Positions 1 through 11,641 of a stretch of DNA of 64,000 nt are shown in pieces. A program made the position numbers and the translations under genes. The stretch comes from Corticium candelabrum (lineage: Eukaryota; Porifera; Homoscleromorpha; Homosclerophorida; Plakinidae), in NCBI RefSeq assembly GCF_963422355.1, contig NC_085095.1, positions 429,501-493,500 of the forward strand, in the 5' to 3' direction. The stretch's first letter is position 1; every line of letters begins with the position of its first letter. The notes under the pieces are model-generated. The model did no database searches. It saw only the letters and a program-made list of their open reading frames with translations, and had not been told where the DNA came from.

Positions 1-32
1 ACAGCTAAACCTTATAGCTCACTGTATATTAC

Positions 33-2495
33 CATATGGATTAAACCAGAAGCTGCAAGCCAGAAGCTACAAAATTTGATTCCAGCAATAGCAAGCTGTA
101 GCCTAGATCTATTAAAATAATTACAAAAATCCATCCACTACAACAAACACAGAAAACAATGAAGAATACCCTGATTTGATAATACCGGTGATCTGAATAA
201 TCTCACTAAACTGGACCAATCTTAAGATCCGCATAAACCGAAAACCTAAAGACACAGCAAGTAAGTACATTCACAGCCAAAACAATTGACTAATAAATGC
301 TAACCAAGCCAAGTTCGACGATTAATGAAAGTAACAACACTAGGTGGAATAGTAAAGAAATCCACAAGTGATGCCAGTTCAAACCACATTCTCAACCTAT
401 CCTCAGCAGCAATAAACTGTATAAGAAAGAACTAATCTTTACTACATAGACCTCTCTCATAGGCTGATCTATTAATGGGCACAAATTAGAGAAATCAAAT
501 ACAGTAATACCTACAAAATATTCGTCCAATTAAATAATCATTAACAGATTCTACTTCAGTAGAACTTAGTACATCAACACAGTAACAACATCAGTAGAAA
601 CACACCCTCATCACAAAATGAATAGTGAAGTAAACATTGGCGACTGAGTCGATGACAACTGTTGGTTCATTCTCTGATATACATCGTTCAATAACCCTTC
701 AAGAGTCACAGAGTCACACAAAATTAACCAACACGATAAATGATATCCTACTTTGTAGAGTCTATGAAGTAAGTAATAATGCTGATCACAGAGAACACAA
801 ATGTAGTGACCGCCTTCCAAAAACACAAACATTAGACTGAACACCACAAAAACCAACACCAATACATCAAATTTCAATGCCAGCTCACACATAGCAAAGT
901 CTATAGAGCATGTGTACTAGCTGTAATCATGAACGAAAATGCTACACAATCAAAACTTGAATGGTTCAAAGTGTATTGTCCATTTTCATATAAAATTTGC
1001 ACTTGCTATTTCAAACTGGCATCAGAGTCTTATAAATTTCATTTAAAATGCATGTGAGAGAGTACACTGATTCTGGCATTGTCTTTCCTCTAACAATTTC
1101 TTTCTTCACAAAAATGATAACCAATACTCTCAACTCTCTACCCTTCAAATTATTCAACATCTGCTCCTCTATTTAAGTCCTTTGCAGACCATATATACCG
1201 GCTAAAGTACACAATACAAGATCCATTGCAAAGTTTATTACAAACTTTCTTTCTTGTTGTAAATACAAAGAGTTTGAGACAGCTGTACGCACTAAAACTA
1301 CTTTTTAACAACTGTGTCATTCTATTGCAATATCTGTTAAAATACTGCCCAAAGCCCATCATTACCGAATGATAAACATGAGGAAAATTGTTCAAAGCTA
1401 CCCAGAGTACTATAACACAATATGAATGTCAAAAGATCGAATTTTGATCTTTGTCCAGTGTTTACACCAAACTATAGGTAGTCTACCTAATATACAATAG
1501 TCACTTCATATTTTTCAGCACCTGATAGTAATTATAGAGTATATAAGACTATTTTATGGGCAGGGTTTCTCTGGCTCTGGTCAACAATGCATCCCAAGAC
1601 CTAAAATTAGACTAAATGGCGCTTTGGTGTCACCCCTTCCAAAGTGTCCTGCATTCACACCTCATACTGCCCCTTACACCTTGATGTATCTATTGGCGCC
1701 TTGCAGCATCTGCAATCTCACACTTGTGCACACCACACCATAGGGTTATTTGCTCTTAACGTGCAGAGCTCTCACAGATGACAAAATGTCTGAGTTCTAT
1801 TTATGTGCAACATATTTATGGGTGGTGCTGTGGTTACATGTACACCCACTTCCTTAGTACCATATCCTTAGTAAAAAAACCATCCATGACAACACAACTG
1901 CATATCATCATGCGTACATACTCAACAAGATGAGACTGACGGATTTTTGTGCGTTACTCTGCCCTCTCACATTTCTTCTGGCAATAAGGTGACTGACAAA
2001 ACTACCTATAAGGTATGCCGGCCCCTAGGCGCAGGAACGGTGCATGAAAAGCATAATAAGTCAAGATTGCAATGTTTGGCCTCCCAAACCTCAAGTTCTC
2101 CGTGTAGAGAGTTATACAGCTAGTATGTTTCTAACCAGTATTTTGCCAGATGTTCTTCCAAGAGACAAGAGATCGACGACAAAATGTTTGACGGCTAACA
2201 TCGTGCCCTTTGCGTCATCTCTCACGATGAAGCCTTCGGGGCCACGTTGCAGTACAAGTTCCGGAGATGCATCGTACAGAAGCCCGCCTGACGACGTTCG
2301 AGGACAACACACAAGAAGGAAAGCTCGAATAACACGAAAGACAATTATCACCATCAAACCAACGGCAAACGTGCCAACGGTGGATAGTGCAAAAATCCAC
2401 CAACAGCGATCGTCAGAGAGATCGCCAGAGAAGTCGTCAGAACAAGAGCAACCCATCCCGGAAGCGTTCTGATGAACAGCAAGTGGTCCCCTCAC
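33..2495 (-). CDS. BK/Slo1-type calcium-activated potassium channel, 5' exons (partial, runs off left edge)
   Basis: This is the N-terminal part of a large-conductance Ca2+/voltage-gated K+ channel in the plasma membrane. The first exon (2136-2495) encodes an S0-type helix with a WWIFALSTVGTFAVG core, a VCC after the helix, and a segment ending LGRTSGKIL that matches the S0-S1 linker end of Slo1 (LTGRVL). Later exons read well: 606-696 (IERC...IDSVANVYFTIHFVMR, S2), 305-416 (FIAAEDRLRMWFELASLVDF, S2-S3), 170-245 (FRFMRILRLVQFSEI, S4 with the three spaced arginines) and 33-108 (FWLAASGLIHM, S5). Reading phases agree across the last four. S1 probably lies near 800-890 (VLVLVFVVFSLMFVF) but its boundaries are unresolved. 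Pore, RCK domains and calcium bowl lie outside the window. The start is at 2495, or at an internal MGCSCS (2456) that could be lipid-modified. S0 favours Slo1 or Slo3 over Slo2. Confidence 0.87.
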
Positions 2496-3595
2496 GTCTG
2501 TACAGTACCCGTATCATATTAGTGTCGTGTCCAGAGAGTTTACTATTTATAAATGTGGAAAAATTGCCTATGTTGATTATGTAGAGTATGAATGTCTACG
2601 TGCCAGTGTATTTGTGCATACTTTTTGTGAATGTCGGTCGATCCTCTTGTAGGTGTGTTCACACTATGGTTTGCGAGCCTGATTTGAGCTTGTTATCATA
2701 ATTGAGTTAGTGTTTGGAGCTATCGAAACATTCCTAGCTGTTTAGCACCTAGTAACCAGAGTAGCAGTCTGCCTAGCGCATACCTACCAAGAGTACAGTG
2801 TAGTAGTGGAAATCATCGTCTTACTGTGGTGGATGCTGCTAGAAACAGGGCGTCAACAGCAAGAATCTCGCGCGTGAAAGATGACAGACGACGTCGTTTT
2901 CGTCGCTATCGCAGTGCTAGCACAGAGTACCGAAGTGTTGTGTCGTTTGTCATGCGGAGTATTCTAGCTCTGTTGTCAGACGCCATGTCTAGAGATTCCT
3001 GCTCAAACAATGGATCACAATAGCGTGCTAGGTTGACAAACCAGGTAATCAAACCCAGTCTAGTCAGAACACAGGTTTGTACTGTCATGCTAATTTATTT
3101 CCTCGCATCACGCAAATCAAACCGTAGTGTGTGAACACACCTACTGTTTCGCTCCACCCTCGACATTCCTGGATTGTCACTTCCTGGCTCGCTTCCATCA
3201 GGACAGTTCCGCGTGCGAGCAGGCGAACAGAACAGCACGTACGTGCGCGTGCGTACGTGATCATGGAGTCGCACACAGCTTGGCATGCGAGGCTAATAAT
3301 TATCATGGCCGAGCATGCGTACAACATCATGACACTGTCCCGTATAATCTAATGACTATATTAGAAGGTACTGTACTAAAAAGCTGGGAAAGTGTAGCTG
3401 CCAGTACGTGGTCGTACGCATAAATTGCAATTTTAATGTCTAAAGCACATGGACGCCGCCACGCAAGAAGTAAACATGCGTCTGGGGCGAGGCTACCTTT
3501 TAGATGGCTGCGCGAGACTATGTACATGTACATGTACACGTACTGTACTGTACCGTCCGATAAAATTGTTAGCGTGCGCTACCTATGCACGAATT
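2496..3595. other. Intergenic region between divergent channel and F-box genes
   Basis: About 1.1 kb lies between the first channel exon (minus) and the likely F-box start (plus), so it should hold both promoters. Short open frames on both strands show no recognisable domain. No TATA box or other element could be assigned. The stretch 3510-3560 is rich in short GTAC/TACATG repeats. Confidence 0.5.
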
Positions 3596-5041
3596 ATGTG
3601 TTTCAATGGTACTTTCTCACTTTTTGGAGATACGAATTCTTCGGATTGCGATGATCCAGACTGGATATCAAGCTCTGATTCCGAGTCTAATGCACACAGA
3701 TTACGTTCGACTGCAGCTGCAAATGCAGCTAGAGTAGGACGACGTCGAAAACGGCGTAGAGAACGCTCCACCACACCTGGAAATACAGTTGCAAAGAAAC
3801 AGAAATACACGAGAGAAATCGGTGAACAAATCAGTGGAATGGATCTGTGGGGCCAGATCGTTCCCGCGGAGATCCTGGCCACCATTTTTGGCATAGTTGT
3901 TGGTGATGCATGTGACGGAGCTGTGGCTGAGCTTCTTCGTTTGCGTCGTGTTTGTACGCACTGGCAAAGAGTTTCCTTGTTACCCAAGTTGTGGAAACGC
4001 GTGTCTCTAGTGAATCTTCCTGGTCTGACCAATGGAGTCTTCACCAGACTTTGCTCTCGTGAGCTGCAACATACAGTGAGTCTGAAGATAGTGGGGTGTG
4101 CGAAGATTCAAAAGCATGGGTACATGGCTATAGCTGATCACTGCCGACAACTTCAACAGTTAACTGTACTGCGTACTAGTACCTTCACTGCTGCACCACT
4201 ACAAGCTATTACCAAGTTGGATCAATTGAACTGCTTAAGGTTGGAGGAATTGACTTCTGGGATTAACACTCGCTGGTGGATTGAATTGATTAACGCAAGA
4301 GGGTCACAGCTAACAGGTCTGTCATTAGCTGGATGCCCTAGAGTTGGTCGGTCCGTAATATCATCTATAGTTGACAATTGCTTTCAGTTGACTTACCTTG
4401 ACTTGTCATCAATCAATGTGGGAACTCTTAATGTTGATTTGTTACAGAGAGGATGTCCTCTTCTCACAGCTCTGCACTTAGACCATCTAACTCTTCGTTC
4501 ATCCATCAAGTCGGCTAATAAATCGATGGGATTTAAAGATCTTAATATACTGACTTTGGCATGTTCGGATATGTTGCCATGTGTGCCAACAGTCAAGATG
4601 TTGTTGTACGAATCATCAATACTTGAAACATTAGATATCAGAGGATGGCGTGATCCAGATTATAATTCCCTTGTCAGTTCATTACCAGGAGAGCAAAACC
4701 TTCGCCGTTTATTTGTGGCAAGATGGAAGCATGTTGACATTGCGAGCTTCATGGCGGCAATATCTGTCTACAAACAACTCATTGAATTAGACTTGAATCA
4801 GTGCGTTGGAATAAATGATAGTGCTGTCACTCGTCTTGCACAAACACAAGCAGCATCTTCTCTTAAAATTCTCCATCTTTCGGGCACTGCAATCACTAAT
4901 GCTGGGCTACATGCTATACTTGCAGTATGTCTACAACTTGAGTCGCTTGATCTAACAAGTTGCCGTGGTGTATCAAGAGGACTCAAACAGGTGCACAACA
5001 GGGACAGTATACAACAGATGAGAAACAAGACATTATGTTGA
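3596..5041 (+). CDS. FBXL6: FBXL6-like F-box and leucine-rich repeat protein
   Basis: This is a substrate-recognition subunit of an SCF-type ubiquitin ligase. The F-box binds SKP1 and the LRRs would bind the substrate, which is unknown. The frame opens at 3449, but the first 49 codons are low-complexity (CTCTCTRT). The ATG at 3596 is preferred because an acidic/serine N-terminus starts there, giving 481 aa. A basic, probably nuclear-localisation stretch (RRRKRRRER) follows. The F-box begins near residue 82 (IVPAEILATIFG ... RVCTHWQRVSLLPKLWKRVSL). LRRs follow, with repeats such as LTYLDLSSINV, LIELDLNQCVGI, LKILHLSGTAI and LESLDLTSCRGVSRGLK. The last one matches the FBXL6 C-terminus (LNLESCRCLPRGLK), which is the main basis for the symbol. 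Unlike its neighbours, the gene has no intron. It converges with MON1. Confidence 0.85.
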   Translation: MCFNGTFSLFGDTNSSDCDDPDWISSSDSESNAHRLRSTAAANAARVGRRRKRRRERSTTPGNTVAKKQKYTREIGEQISGMDLWGQIVPAEILATIFGIVVGDACDGAVAELLRLRRVCTHWQRVSLLPKLWKRVSLVNLPGLTNGVFTRLCSRELQHTVSLKIVGCAKIQKHGYMAIADHCRQLQQLTVLRTSTFTAAPLQAITKLDQLNCLRLEELTSGINTRWWIELINARGSQLTGLSLAGCPRVGRSVISSIVDNCFQLTYLDLSSINVGTLNVDLLQRGCPLLTALHLDHLTLRSSIKSANKSMGFKDLNILTLACSDMLPCVPTVKMLLYESSILETLDIRGWRDPDYNSLVSSLPGEQNLRRLFVARWKHVDIASFMAAISVYKQLIELDLNQCVGINDSAVTRLAQTQAASSLKILHLSGTAITNAGLHAILAVCLQLESLDLTSCRGVSRGLKQVHNRDSIQQMRNKTLC

Positions 5042-5777
5042 ACACTAAGGGTTTTTGTAAATATACACACGATGAAATCACTTGTGTTATACCTACTTGA
5101 AAATGTGCCAGGAAAGCACATGAAGTTTGCTCGAGGGAAGTCCTGTGTCATTACAAAATAGCAAATAACTGGTATGATTACATTTGTTGGACAGTGCCAT
5201 GATGTTACGTGCACTCGTTTACACATGCACCAGGTGACCTGAAGACTAGTCTCACGTAGTCAGACTCTCTCCAGCATCATACTCCCACAGGACGTATGAT
5301 GGCGAAAAGGGTCTGGCTACATGAGACTGTATGATGGTGGAAAGGGTCTGGCTACATGAGACTGTACCTGAAGACATGGTCACTAAACTTATAACTACGA
5401 TAAACACAGTGCAGTAACAGTCTGAGCTCTAATAGTAGTAACATACTAGTTCACTTTCACTTCTTGTGTCAAATTCTTCAATACTACGACGGAAACAGAA
5501 GCAAGTGTATGCTCAAAACAAACCTATACTAGACTAACTAAACTTATACTAAAATCAAGAGGCAATAAACAACAATCTCTATGAAATAAAGAAATGAAGG
5601 TTGAGTTAGTAGTTCAGTGAGTTGTATAATACCAGCACGGAAACCCTACATCCTACATGAACATCATATATTTTTTAAACCAGTTCCAGACATAGTTATA
5701 TAAATCCATCAGTTCACTGTTCACTACAATAGAAAACATACATACAGTGTATGATATTAGATTACGATGTCAGACAA
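5042..5777. other. Convergent intergenic region with short repeats
   Basis: This holds the 3' flanks of the F-box gene (plus) and MON1 (minus). At 5251-5363 there are copies of a short unit, GGTCTGGCTACATGAGACTG, two of them in direct tandem and one inverted. Related units occur near 39780 and 29565. No coding potential was seen. Confidence 0.5.
5251..5363. repeat. Short dispersed repeat cluster (GTCTGGCTAC-type)
   Basis: Two direct copies of a unit containing AAAGGGTCTGGCTACATGAG lie at about 5307-5363. An inverted relative (CTCACGTAGTCAGACTCTC) lies at about 5251-5270. Similar words occur near 39784-39806 (AGAGTCTGGCTACGCGAGAC) and 29562-29582. It looks like a short palindromic mobile repeat, but no ends or target duplications were defined. 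Confidence 0.5.
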
Positions 5778-8700
5778 TCAATATGTCTGAGATGACAGTA
5801 TGAACAAACGGTCCTCTTCATGCTACAAGAAACGCATAACTTAGTCACTTACTGCTGATGCTATTCTAAGTTAATTAAGTAGAATACAAATCACCTTGAT
5901 CCATCTTAGCAGTTTGTTTACCGAGCTGATTGCAACCGGTTTCGTAACAAGAGGGCCAAACACAACATACAATTCAAACCCTGGAGTTACCTACAAACAA
6001 GTATTCATCTGTTATTCTACCAATCACAAATGAATAAACTAAAATGGCTCTGATGATCTAAGATTACTAACTAATGATACAACAGTAAGATATACAAAAG
6101 CGCTTACATTTAATTAGCGTTCAAACTTTCATGGCAGACGTAGTCGTCATCTTGACAACCTCACAAATTTTCAGTCATCACATACTTCATAAATATCAAA
6201 TAATGATACTGATTGTTCTGGCAAGTAAACGAAGTCCCAGGACTTCAGAGGTGTCACTCTCAGTCTGACCTGAGTAATTTCACTATTATACTCTATGGCT
6301 AGTCTCTTGCACAGCCCTCTTAACGCGCGCGAGGAGCAAAGAGGGGGCAGTGCACGCACATCACGCACCTGTTAAGAGGGCTGGCTGTACAATAGACTAA
6401 CTCTATGGCATAAAAACAAAAATTTCTTGGGTTCATAACTTAAGTGACTTTATTGGTCAAGATGGCAACCTCGCTGAAAAAATTGGTCAGCAAATGAACT
6501 CACTTAGTCGTTAATTAAATGACGACTACCACTTTTCAAACACACTGACTTACAAAGTAACAATGATAGAAAGCAACCAGCTTACACCAACTAACCCTAG
6601 TACGTACTTTTAATTATTAATTTAAGAATCGATTTACTTGGTTTATTGCATGTATTTTACAACTAATGTACACATAGTCTCACCCATCCTAAAACAGTTT
6701 CTTTTGAACCAACATGGAAAAGAATTTTGAGAGGACGTGACGATGAGTGAATTCTGTGATGCAAATATTGATACAATCCCATCAGTCTAAACATATAGAA
6801 AACATGACTAAATGACAACATCTGGAACAACTTACAAAGGAAACCTCTCTCTGTCTTCCTCTTCAGTGTACGGGTGTGTAATCCCTGGTGCAGTGTATTG
6901 TAATGTGCCTTTAGATTTATACACAAAATGTCTCAAATCAGAAATTCCAATTTGTTCTGCAACAAAAGAAAAGTAAGTCATATGATGTCTAACAGAATAC
7001 AGTGTATCAATTACATTGTTACATTTCAGTGCACACCTACCAGTTAGTATGTTCACAATGTGACTGTAAAAAGCTGGTTAGGTGAGTTTGTGTCTACGAC
7101 TGCCTGAAAGCTGCAGCAAACACACTGCTGCAAAAGCATTACGAGTGACACTATTCGTTTGCAACCTCTGATTGCCTTTTACTAATAAAGACATCTAACC
7201 TCAATGAGTCCTGCCTATTTCTGACAGTGCCAATTGTAATAAATTTCTAAGCTTCCTGAGGTGCAGGTTCATACCAATAACTTTTTTACTTTGTACATCA
7301 TTCTATTCAAAGCAAGAGTACAACTGCACTAAACAATTTAGATATGACAGGTCCATGCCTAAACCTTGCGTAAGATACTGTGCACATGTCTAATGTGTAT
7401 GCAGTTATAACGTGAACAAGCCCTAATCCATGTGCGTTCCAAGGTAAAACTAACATAGAAAAATCTCACCTATTCTGTAACTCTCTCTTGCTAGAGAATC
7501 ATTAATAGCCTGCATGCAGCCAGAACTCTTCATTCTCTGTATCGAATGAGTTGACATGACATTAAAAGTTGAAACTTAAATTACAACACATACACAATAC
7601 TTCACCTCCACTATGTTCTTCTTACAGTCAGACAAAGTAAAGAATTTGTCTTTCTCTGTCGAGAGCAGCAGAAGACATGCTGGACAATCGTCTTCCAAAT
7701 ATGAAACGTGAGCATGAAGGTAACCCCTGACCAAAACGGCAAGCTCAGTAAAACGTTAAATCAATAGCTGCAGTTACTCACGTGTTATCAAACTTTGGAA
7801 GGCAAATGGGACTCCAAGATTCTGCTGTCCGAAACGATGTTGAAGCATCGACAAGATTAAACACTAGATGTAAATCTAAATACTAACAGATCAGACTAAC
7901 TCACTTTCTCTGGTGTGTAATATTGTGTTACCTTGTGGATATAGACCATGCTTTTTTGGTCTCAACAGTGTGATCAACTGATTTTCTGCTATCAAGATGG
8001 CAAATACCAGCTCCTGCAAAGTAAGAAAAGGTGAGTTAACTATCAGAAATGTAACTGAAAGACCACATTTAATTATTAATGAACAACGTGTAAATTCTAT
8101 GTTCTAAAAACTCTACAGCATTGACACAGCTCCACAAAGTCCACAGTTAGTACATAGTAAGTTGACAAAACCCAATCGTGCAATTGACATAACTTAAACA
8201 CTTTTCTGTAACGTTTGTTACATTACAGTGCCTTTCACCTACCTTTACTCGTTGTTGTTGCAATATGTTTCCTATATTATCACGGACATTAGCCGGCAAA
8301 GGCAGACACTTAACCTACAAGAACAATAAAGTCAAGTCAGGGTAAGTTACCAACACCAACATGTTCTCTCTCATACAGCCCCAAGCAAGAAGCTTGGCTC
8401 ACGATCAACCAAATTCAACAAATTGTCAATAAATTTTTCTGTTCCTAGACACAGTAAACAATACCAATGAAGAGTGTCTATTCTATAAAACAGAACCAAT
8501 ACATGTGGTAAACCATAAAAGAAACTGTACAGAAACAAATCTACTTGCAATTAAGCAACAAGCGTATTACTAACCAGACAACAAACGACGCAAGTCATAG
8601 TTTCTCCGCTGCTGAAATATGCGAACCAGTTGAGTGTACGTGAGTACACTTAAAACTTGCTGAAACACTAAATTCAATTGCGTAAAGAGCTGTCACATAA

Positions 8701-10904
8701 CAAACACAGAATCAGACTCAGTAAGTTGCATCCATAGCATCAGTCTTCAAACACCTGGCTATCCGACTCTTGAGTACGCGAAATGGCAACAAGAACCACA
8801 GGACTTTTGACAAGAAAGACAAACTTGTGGTCTCCAGCCTGAATTGATCTATGCCATCAATGAGAACAACAAAAATAGTAGACAAGAGAGCAACACACAA
8901 GGAAAACAATCAAAACATTGAGATTATCAGTGAGATTCAATGACTATGAAACGCACTTTAATATATCTCCATCGTCTTGAATAAATGATATCAAAGCCTG
9001 CATGACTCCCATTAGAGTGACCAACTTGTCCTCGCTGCCATATCTTATAACACATAACTGTTCCAGTACGACTCACGCTGTACAATGTAAACGCTGTGTA
9101 CATCACACACCTGCAATAGATTGGCTTTCCTGCTTCACTAAGTAGAAAAATATGCTTGCTATGTTGGATCCATGCTGGATCATTCACATCTAATACAAAG
9201 TAACATCACAAACGTGGACTTGTCTACAATTCTGTTTTATGTTCTGTTGCTTCATGTTGTATTAACGTCTGCATGCCAACTAACAAGATAGTCATAAACA
9301 GTATTTTAAAACCCACTGTGATATACAGCGTAACCTGCCTATCCCACCTATGGACAACCACAAATAAAATATAGCAATCAGACACATTAAAATTATAGAT
9401 CATTAAAGATGTGATTCCCAGTCTAATTGCCAATGTATGACACTGCAGTTGAAATTTTGTCTCAGCTACACTCGCATGTAAGTATATCACTGATCACGCA
9501 TAAACTAAATATTACATTGCTAAATATTGTTGTTGACATGTGATTGCTTGCCAAACAAAATCTGTTTATATCAAACTAACTGAATAGCCAGTTCTTCAAC
9601 CAGGCAAATTAAATAAGACAATTAACACAAATTCTCACATATACACTACGGTGATCATACCATTCACTGATTGGGTGGAGACAAGACAAACACGGTATAA
9701 TTCGTTCCTTGTATATGTGATCAAGTTAGCCTGCCTGGAAATGTCATACGGGCACTGGACAAGACTAGCACGAGAGAGTCTGGGGATGCGGCTATGATTG
9801 AGTCACGTCTGATCTAAAACCCCGGATATAATCAAAATATCTTTTTATCGACGTCGCCAGTAATAAGCGACATGCTCCATGCATACCATCCATAGACTCA
9901 ACCCAGTCTCACTCTGCTCTCGTCATTCCCCAGATTGTCTATCCTCGGCGGAGAGAGACTGGTTTCAGATCGCTTTCCACTGGTTGCCCTTTTAGCTTTT
10001 AATTACTACACAATATTGTAAATATTAATTAGTAAACTAATTAATTAGCCAACATGGTCACTACAAGCCACAACACCTACTCAAATAAACACAGAACAAT
10101 AGAAACTGATAATTGCCGACCTTCATTTATGAAGTCTCTCTCTCCAGTAGGAGCACTGTCTTGTCGAACAAGACGATTTTCGCTACCTACACATAGAAAA
10201 GTACCAACTTACAGTAAATGCTCCTGCAACAGCTTATGAACATGGTATATAGACCTGAAGGACTTTTACTGTCTTCCAACAATCCTTTACCTGTTGTGTC
10301 TTCACTACCACTTGCAGCTACAGTCTCAATTTTTTCCACATCTCTTGTTGTACTTTCACTTACAGCTGCCAAATTCGACGTCGTTTCTCCCTTTGTCTCA
10401 TACACAGCATCGTCTGCTTCAAATCTAGGAGATTCATCACGAGATGAAGTCTCCAGTACAGTCCATGTTCTTGGCGTCATTGAGTCTTGACTCACTGCCG
10501 CAAATTCTTCCGCTGTTACGACGTCATAATCAAAGATAGGTCCATTCTCTCCTTTCTGCTCATTGTCGCTATCTCCAACTGACATGGAGAGTGCTCTTGC
10601 TGCCTTCGATAGTTGCCTCATTGCACACGCTGTCAAACGTCTTGGACTCATATTTTCACTCTCGGTGTCTTCGTACGACCTGCTGATGTCTTTTGTTAGA
10701 GAGTCGTCTTCCGCCAATGAACCAAAAACTTGTGTGCTGAGGTAGTAGATGATGCACAGTAAACAGAAAGAAGAGAATCGTTCGTAAGGAAAACGTGCAA
10801 ACTAACCTGCCACCTGGATTTTCACTGTCATCAGGCACATCCTCAAACTCGTCGTCCATCTCCCTAGACGTGACTTCTGTCTCTAGAGAGTCAGATTCAG
10901 ACAT
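5778..10904 (-). CDS. MON1: MON1 (vacuolar fusion protein, Rab7 GEF subunit)
   Basis: MON1 pairs with CCZ1 to activate Rab7 on late endosomes. Exon 1 (10807-10904) encodes an acidic start, [10 protein letters not shown]. Exon 2 (about 10213-10736) encodes a Ser/Asp/Glu-rich disordered region. The first longin domain follows: [18 protein letters not shown] (near 9115-9200), [20 protein letters not shown] (near 8960-9046), [20 protein letters not shown] (near 8770-8850) and [17 protein letters not shown] (near 8647-8700). Then come [31 protein letters not shown] (near 8300), [18 protein letters not shown] (near 8000), the [11 protein letters not shown] exon (near 7820), the [18 protein letters not shown] exon (near 7700), [20 protein letters not shown] (near 6920), [19 protein letters not shown] (near 6760) and [16 protein letters not shown] (near 5896-5990). 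The last exon (5778-5822) ends [13 protein letters not shown] and stop. Domain order and C-terminal motif match animal MON1 throughout. At least thirteen exons were seen; the exon-2 to longin junction (9.2-10.2 kb) is not fixed. Confidence 0.93.
6297..6404. repeat. Short palindromic element in MON1 intron
   Basis: The arms are imperfect inverted copies around a GC-rich loop: TAGTCTCTTGCACAGCCCTC on the left, and the complement of GAGGGCTGGCTGTACAATAG on the right. The whole is about 105 bp and ends in TAGTCT/AGACTA. It resembles a MITE-like hairpin. A TA dinucleotide could be the target, but this was not proven. Confidence 0.5.
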
Positions 10905-11640
10905 CCCTTTGCCATTGATATTAACTCGAACATAGTGTATCTAACCCGTATCTAACTGCGCACTTCGTAATGAAATCCAATATCAATTTAATTAAAGTTT
11001 TTACTTGCATAACATGTTGCTCACTTGTTAAGATTTTATTTTCTAGTTTAGTTGTTTTGTATACCAATTACTAGTTGAGCGAGTACAGTAGCTCTTAGTT
11101 CTAGCATTCAACGTACTCTACATTATTACATACTAGTACTACGTACTGTAGTTGCTAAGCAGAGATTCGTTCAGTCTTTCCTCGGCGCTAGTACATCTAG
11201 ACAACCTCGTAATTACCACACGTGCTTTCGCACATGTCGGTGAAAAACGAGAAAAACTAAAAGTGAAGACCGAGAATCACTAAAAAGAAAGAACGAGTTT
11301 AATGTCTAGTAGTGATCACTGCATAGTATATACGTAAAAGTAAATTTCATCAAGTAGATAGCAACAACCCTGTAATTAGAAATCATTGTAGCCTCGTACA
11401 CCAGACAGTCCCGTATGACGCGCCACAGTGGCGTACGGCTCTCTAACTTAGGTGATTCCCGATAGGACACGCATTGACCACGCCCATCCAACACCGTTGA
11501 ACCTGCCAATAGAATTCTTTTCCAAAAAAAAAAAAAACATAAAGCCATATAGCATAATACTATACAATAGCTGAAGAGTCCAGAACAGAACTGCTGATAA
11601 CTAGTCTACACTGCCTGTGATTATCATATAACTAGGTATA
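10905..11640. other. Intergenic region upstream of MON1
   Basis: This is AT-rich sequence between the MON1 start and the decayed hAT element, and the MON1 promoter should lie here. It includes a poly-A run at 11523-11538. The short frames show no recognisable domain. Confidence 0.4.
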
Positions 11641-11641
11641 A

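Noticed and set aside
611-892. Continuous 93-codon minus-strand frame as a separate small membrane protein
   Set aside because: Another frame across 606-696 matches the S2 region of Slo1 with proper splice sites and phases. Part of this frame near 800-890 may instead be the S1 exon.
2044-2472. 142-codon plus-strand open frame
   Set aside because: It is antisense to the first exon of the BK-type channel, which has clear family similarity and a matching splice donor.
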